A stretch of DNA of 64,000 bases from an uncultured Clostridia bacterium. Lineage in GTDB: Bacteria; Bacillota; Clostridia; Christensenellales; Borkfalkiaceae. The translations under genes were made by a program, and so were the position numbers. The notes under the pieces are model-generated. The model made no database searches and was not told where the DNA came from. It saw only the letters and a program-made list of their open reading frames with translations. Location of the stretch: positions 22,460 through 86,459 of the forward strand of contig CANREC010000001.1 of NCBI GenBank assembly GCA_947629535.1, in the 5' to 3' direction. Below, in pieces: positions 59,222 to 64,000 of the stretch (position 1 is its first letter; each line of letters opens with the position of its first letter).

Positions 59222-61648
59222 ATGGCAAAATTGACAGAGCAGGAAGCAGAACGTCTGATCGCGGGAAAACTGACGCGCTATTTCGGCGTCAGCGCGCAAG
59301 AGGCGTCAAGAGAGCAGATCTATAAGGCCGTTGTCATGAGTGTGAGGGACATCATGCTCGAGAAACGGCAGAAGTTCCATTTGAAGATCAAGGCCGCAAA
59401 GGCAAAGCGCGTCTATTATCTCTGCATGGAATTCTTGATGGGAAGATCGCTCAAGAACAGTATCTATAACCTCGGCATCGAAAAGCCGATCGCGGGAGCA
59501 TTGAAGTCGCTCAATATAAGTCTCGACGACCTCTATGAAGAAGAACCCGACGCCGGGCTCGGGAATGGGGGACTTGGCCGCCTTGCAGCATGCTTTTTGG
59601 ACGGCCTCGCAACACAGAATTACCCCGCGATGGGTTTCTCCATCTGTTACCAGTACGGTCTTTTCAAACAGAAGATCGTGGACGGCTGGCAGATGGAATT
59701 GCCCGACGTTTGGCTTCCCGGCGGTGAAGCGTGGCTCACGCAGCGGTCCGACAAGCAATTTATCGTCCGTTTTGACGGCGAACTCGAAGAAAAATGGACC
59801 GACCACGGCATGGAGACCGTCTACCACAACGCAAAGGAAGTCGAGGCGATCGCCTGCGATATGATGGTTTCGGGTGCGGATTCAGAGGCGGTCAGCGTGC
59901 TCCGTCTGTGGCGCTCGCGGGCCGTGCAGAAATTCGACATGCAGCTCTTTTCGCAGGGGAATTATGAGGCCGTCATGCGCGACGACAGCGACGCACAGCT
60001 CATTTCCAAGGTCCTTTATCCTTCCGACAATCACTATGAGGGGAAATCACTCAGGCTCAAACAGCAATATTTCCTCGTTTCCGCGTCGCTGCAATGTATC
60101 GTTGCCGACCACAAGCGTCGCTACGGTTCACTGAATCTCCTGCCGCAGATGGCCGCGATCCATATCAACGACACGCATCCCGCGCTCGCCATCCCCGAGC
60201 TCATGCGCATTCTCGTCGACGAGAACTACTACGGTTGGGAAGTCGCATGGAACATCACGACGGCGACCTGTGCCTACACGAACCATACCGTCATGGCGGA
60301 AGCGCTCGAGACGTGGGCGGAGGACCTCATCGCGCGCAGACTTCCCCGCATTTACGGTATTCTGAAGGAGATCAACCGCCGTTTCTGCGACGATCTCTGG
60401 CACAGATTCCCCGGGGACTGGAACAGGATCTCCCGCATGGCGATCCTTTCGCACAACACCGTCCGCATGGCCAATCTCTGCGTCATGGGGTCGCACAGTG
60501 TCAACGGTGTCTCCGCTCTGCACAGCGACATCATCAAGGACAGCATCTTCCATGACTTCTATGAGTATACGCCCGAGAAGTTCTGCAACGTCACCAACGG
60601 TATCGCGCACAGACGTTGGCTCAACCAATCCAACCCCGAGCTCTGCGCTCTTCTGAATGAATGTATCGGCACGGGATATGCCAAAAATGCCGAAAAACTC
60701 GCCGATTTCAAGAAATTTGAAAACGACGAGAGCGTGCTGAAACGGCTCGGCGAGATCAAACAGATCAAAAAGGAACAGTTCGCCGCCTATGCCCAAAAAT
60801 ATCAGGGGGCGCTCGTCGATCCGAACACGCTCTTTGATGTGCAGGCAAAGCGCATGCACGAGTATAAACGTCAGCTTTTGAATGTTCTCCACATCATCGG
60901 GGAGTACAATGCCTTGAAAGAGGACCCGAATCTCGACGTTCAGCCCAAGACATACATCTTCGGCGCAAAGGCTGCCGCTGGGTACGATATGGCCAAGCAG
61001 ACGATCAAACTCATCTGCTATCTTGCCGAGGACATCCGCAAAAATTCGAAGATCAACGAAAAGCTCAACGTCATCTACATGGAAAACTACAACGTGACCA
61101 TGTCCGAAAAACTGATGCCCGCATCCGAAATTTCCGAACAGATCTCCCTCGCGGGGAAAGAGGCGAGCGGTACGGGCAACATGAAGTTCATGATCAACGG
61201 TGCGCTCACGATCGGAACGCTCGACGGCGCAAATGTGGAAATGGCAGAGCGCGTTGGCCCCGAGAACATCTTTATTTTCGGGCTCAAGGCCGATGAGGTC
61301 AAACAGCTCTGGAGCGGCGGCTATAATTCGAGCGCTTACTACAACCAAAATTATCCGATGCGGCAGATCATTGAATCGCTCATCGTCGGTTTCAACGGCT
61401 GTTCCTTCGCGGATATCGCAAATTATCTCCTGCGGAATGCGCCCGTCGCCGATCCCTACATGTGTCTTGCCGACTTTGATTCCTATGTCAAGACGCAGAC
61501 GGCGATGACCGACCTGTATCGCAACGACAAGCTCGCATGGAACAAAAAGTCGCTCAACAATATTGCCGCGGCAGGATATTTCTCCGCAGACAGAAGTGTC
61601 CGCGACTATGCAAATCACATCTGGAATCTGAAACCTCTCAATAAGTAA
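59222..61648 (+). CDS. glgP: Glycogen/starch phosphorylase
   Basis: VYYLCMEFLMGRSLKNSIYNL, EEPDAGLGNGGLGRLAACFLD, EASGTGNMKFMINGALTIGTLDGANVEM. Confidence 0.96.
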   Translation: MAKLTEQEAERLIAGKLTRYFGVSAQEASREQIYKAVVMSVRDIMLEKRQKFHLKIKAAKAKRVYYLCMEFLMGRSLKNSIYNLGIEKPIAGALKSLNISLDDLYEEEPDAGLGNGGLGRLAACFLDGLATQNYPAMGFSICYQYGLFKQKIVDGWQMELPDVWLPGGEAWLTQRSDKQFIVRFDGELEEKWTDHGMETVYHNAKEVEAIACDMMVSGADSEAVSVLRLWRSRAVQKFDMQLFSQGNYEAVMRDDSDAQLISKVLYPSDNHYEGKSLRLKQQYFLVSASLQCIVADHKRRYGSLNLLPQMAAIHINDTHPALAIPELMRILVDENYYGWEVAWNITTATCAYTNHTVMAEALETWAEDLIARRLPRIYGILKEINRRFCDDLWHRFPGDWNRISRMAILSHNTVRMANLCVMGSHSVNGVSALHSDIIKDSIFHDFYEYTPEKFCNVTNGIAHRRWLNQSNPELCALLNECIGTGYAKNAEKLADFKKFENDESVLKRLGEIKQIKKEQFAAYAQKYQGALVDPNTLFDVQAKRMHEYKRQLLNVLHIIGEYNALKEDPNLDVQPKTYIFGAKAAAGYDMAKQTIKLICYLAEDIRKNSKINEKLNVIYMENYNVTMSEKLMPASEISEQISLAGKEASGTGNMKFMINGALTIGTLDGANVEMAERVGPENIFIFGLKADEVKQLWSGGYNSSAYYNQNYPMRQIIESLIVGFNGCSFADIANYLLRNAPVADPYMCLADFDSYVKTQTAMTDLYRNDKLAWNKKSLNNIAAAGYFSADRSVRDYANHIWNLKPLNK

Positions 61649-61654
61649 CGGCCC

Positions 61655-63490
61655 ATGAGTTTCTACTACGACCCCCTTGACAGCGCATGCAAGAGCGTTC
61701 GCGGAGCCATCCCTTGCGACAGTGTCTTGACGCTCCATCTCTATGATAAAAATGAAAGCGGAGAATGTACATTCTCCGCTCAAACTTGTACCTTGATTTT
61801 GTGGAAAAATGGGGAAGAGGCAAAATTCTTCCCGATGAAACGGGAGACGGACGGCTTTTCGCTCAGTCTCTGTTTTCATGAGGTCGGACTGTATTTCTAT
61901 CACTTTGAGATCGACGGTGCCAAATTCAAGCGCGGCGTACTGCGGCGAGGCGTGTTCGACGGCTGTGCCTGCGATTGGCAGATCACCGTCTTTGACGAGG
62001 ATTACACGACGCCTGCATGGTTCAAGGGCGGCGTCATGTACCAGATTTTTCCCGACCGTTTTTATCGGGCCGATGGGCAGTATCCGATCAAAGAGGGAAA
62101 ATATCTGCGCAACGACTGGGGAGGACTGCCTTCGTTCCGCCCCGACAGCAACGGAAAGATCAAAAACAACGACTTTTTCGGGGGGAATCTGAACGGCGTC
62201 CGTGAAAAGCTCGGGTATCTGAAAGATCTCGGCGTGACGGTGATTTATTTCAACCCCATCTTCGAAGCATTCTCCAACCATCGCTACGACACGGGCGACT
62301 ACATGAAGATCGACTGCCTTCTCGGGACGGAGGAAGATTTCGACGCCTTGGTGCAGGAGGCCGAGCGTTTCGGTATTCGCATCATTTTGGACGGAGTTTT
62401 CAATCACACGGGCGACAACAGCCGCTATTTCAATAAATTTGGGGAATACGATAGCGTCGGAGCCTATCAATCCGTGGATTCGCCCTACGCCGATTGGTAC
62501 AAATTCAAGGAATTCCCCGATCTCTATGAATGTTGGTGGGGGATAAAGATCTTACCTGAGATCAACGAGCAGTCAGCCTCTTATCAAGAATTTATCATGG
62601 GCGAAAACGGCGTTCTCAAGAAATGGCTGCGGCACGGGATCGGCGGATATCGGCTCGACGTTGCTGACGAACTCCCCGATTTCTTCCTCAAAAAACTGCG
62701 TAAAACGGTGAAAGAGACCAAACCGGACGCCGTCATCATCGGTGAAGTCTGGGAGGACGCGTCCAACAAGATTTCCTATGATGTCCGCCGTGAATACCTG
62801 CAGGGCTATGAGCTCGACAGCGTGATGAATTATCCGCTCAAGGACGGGATCATCAATTTTATTCGGACGGGCATGACGTACATGTTGCGGGAAACGATCG
62901 CGATGCTCCTCGACAATTACCCGAAACAGACGCTCGACAGCCTGATGAACATTCTCGGCTCGCACGATACGCCGCGGATCCTGACCGTTTTCGGCGGCGA
63001 GGAATGCCACGACAAGGAAGAGATGGCTGTACGGTTCTTGAGCAACGAAGAGCGGCGGAAGGCCAAGGATCTTCTGAAAATGGCCGCAGTTCTCCAGTTT
63101 ACGCTCCCCGGGGTTGCATGTATCTATTACGGGGATGAGGCGGGAATGGAAGGATATCAGGATCCGTTTTGCCGCAGATGTTTTCCGTGGGACAACATCG
63201 ATACCGAACTCCACGATTTCTATAAAAAGCTCGGCAACATCCGTGCGGGAGAGTTTCGTGAGATCTTTGCGGAAGGGACATACGGAGAAGTATTTGCGGA
63301 TACGGGCTGCATCGTCTTTTACCGTCAATACGCCGAAAAAAGCATCGTTGTATTCGTGAACCGCGGGTCCTGTAAATACAGCCTGCATTTTGACGGAACA
63401 TGGAAAGAATTGCTCTCGGAAGAGGTTTTTGAGGGAAAATATACGGTCGATTCCAATTCATTCGGCATTTTGACCAAATACTATGTCTGA
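61655..63490 (+). CDS. GH13 alpha-amylase family enzyme (neopullulanase/maltodextrin glucosidase-like)
   Basis: VMYQIFPDRFY, GVTVIYFNPIFEAFSNHRYDTGDY, GYRLDVADELPDFFL, NILGSHDTPRIL; stop codon lies in the palindromic element. Confidence 0.9.
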   Translation: MSFYYDPLDSACKSVRGAIPCDSVLTLHLYDKNESGECTFSAQTCTLILWKNGEEAKFFPMKRETDGFSLSLCFHEVGLYFYHFEIDGAKFKRGVLRRGVFDGCACDWQITVFDEDYTTPAWFKGGVMYQIFPDRFYRADGQYPIKEGKYLRNDWGGLPSFRPDSNGKIKNNDFFGGNLNGVREKLGYLKDLGVTVIYFNPIFEAFSNHRYDTGDYMKIDCLLGTEEDFDALVQEAERFGIRIILDGVFNHTGDNSRYFNKFGEYDSVGAYQSVDSPYADWYKFKEFPDLYECWWGIKILPEINEQSASYQEFIMGENGVLKKWLRHGIGGYRLDVADELPDFFLKKLRKTVKETKPDAVIIGEVWEDASNKISYDVRREYLQGYELDSVMNYPLKDGIINFIRTGMTYMLRETIAMLLDNYPKQTLDSLMNILGSHDTPRILTVFGGEECHDKEEMAVRFLSNEERRKAKDLLKMAAVLQFTLPGVACIYYGDEAGMEGYQDPFCRRCFPWDNIDTELHDFYKKLGNIRAGEFREIFAEGTYGEVFADTGCIVFYRQYAEKSIVVFVNRGSCKYSLHFDGTWKELLSEEVFEGKYTVDSNSFGILTKYYV

Positions 63491-63515
63491 CATAATTACT
63501 ATGTCAGACATAATA
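63479..63515 (+). repeat. Dispersed palindromic element, locus 6 (tandem 18-bp dimer)
   Basis: TACTATGTCTGACATAAT followed by TACTATGTCAGACATAAT. Confidence 0.92.
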
Positions 63516-63786
63516 ATTTCAAGCGGTTTTAGGCGCAAAACAGGGAAAAGTTACGGGAAACTATCCGAAAAAATCCCCAAAAAATAATTTTACGTCGTAG
63601 AAACGTTCCCGAAAATCATGCGGGGAAACGTTTAGCGAACATGTAAAAATCGCCGACGAAAGAATTTCAGCGAAAATGTTCGCTGTCCGAAAAATCGGAA
63701 GATTCCAAAATTCGACTCGAAAAAATTGTCGAAACATTCTACGAGAAAATATTTCAGATCTCCGAAAATGGTCTTATAATAATGTT

Positions 63787-63900
63787 TTTCCCGCAAAAAT
63801 ACCCTATTTTCAGCCTTAACTATTCGTAAAAGCGTGATTTTGCGAATAGTTCTGTATGTATGTCCGTGTTGTTTCCCTATGCCCCATTGAGGGGTTTTTG
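63787..63900 (+). ncRNA. Candidate small RNA (about 110 nt)
   Basis: TATAAT 63775-63780 upstream; 14-bp hairpin 63818-63851; CCCC-ATTGA-GGGG-TTTTT terminator-like end. Confidence 0.35.
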
Positions 63901-63929
63901 AAAATTTTTCTCTTTAACTATTTGTAAAA

Positions 63930-63958
63930 TTGACACATCCCCCATTTTCGTGTATAAT
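63930..63958 (+). promoter_or_regulatory. Consensus promoter, leaderless geometry
   Basis: TTGACA-N17-TATAAT, 6 nt, then ATG 63965. Confidence 0.8.
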
Positions 63959-63964
63959 GTTTTT

Positions 63965-64000
63965 ATGGTAAAAAAGAGTATCAACTACTATCAGGAACGG
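63965..64000 (+). CDS. Start of an unidentified CDS, truncated by window end
   Basis: MVKKSINYYQER directly after a consensus promoter. Confidence 0.45.
   Translation, partial: MVKKSINYYQER

Overview
The window is a chromosomal segment that reads like a spore-forming Firmicutes/Clostridia-type genome (secG-rnr-smpB, yabP-yabQ-divIC, spoVG, murB-PHP-whiA-dnaE-pfkA, class III nrdDG and a glgBCDAP glycogen cluster). Nearly all of it is dense housekeeping coding sequence. I saw no CRISPR array, prophage, IS transposase, rRNA or tRNA. The most unusual signals are non-coding. (1) A dispersed palindromic element, core TATGTCWGACATA in a longer form GCATAGTACTATGTCWGACATAATA, occurs at six loci. At two of them it supplies the last codons and stop codon of the upstream gene. 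(2) A PadR-type winged helix is fused to a long coiled coil and four predicted TM helices, and one copy of the element sits directly upstream of its promoter. (3) Several promoters place the -10 box exactly 6 nt before the start codon with a 17-bp -35/-10 spacer, predicting leaderless mRNAs (aroK, aroA, ASCH, XRE, the terminal ORF). (4) A compact structured-RNA candidate with a predicted pseudoknot lies at about 34281-34396. (5) A structured non-coding tract with a possible small RNA lies at the right edge. All calls come from reading the sequence and supplied ORFs; no database search, covariance model or fold was run.
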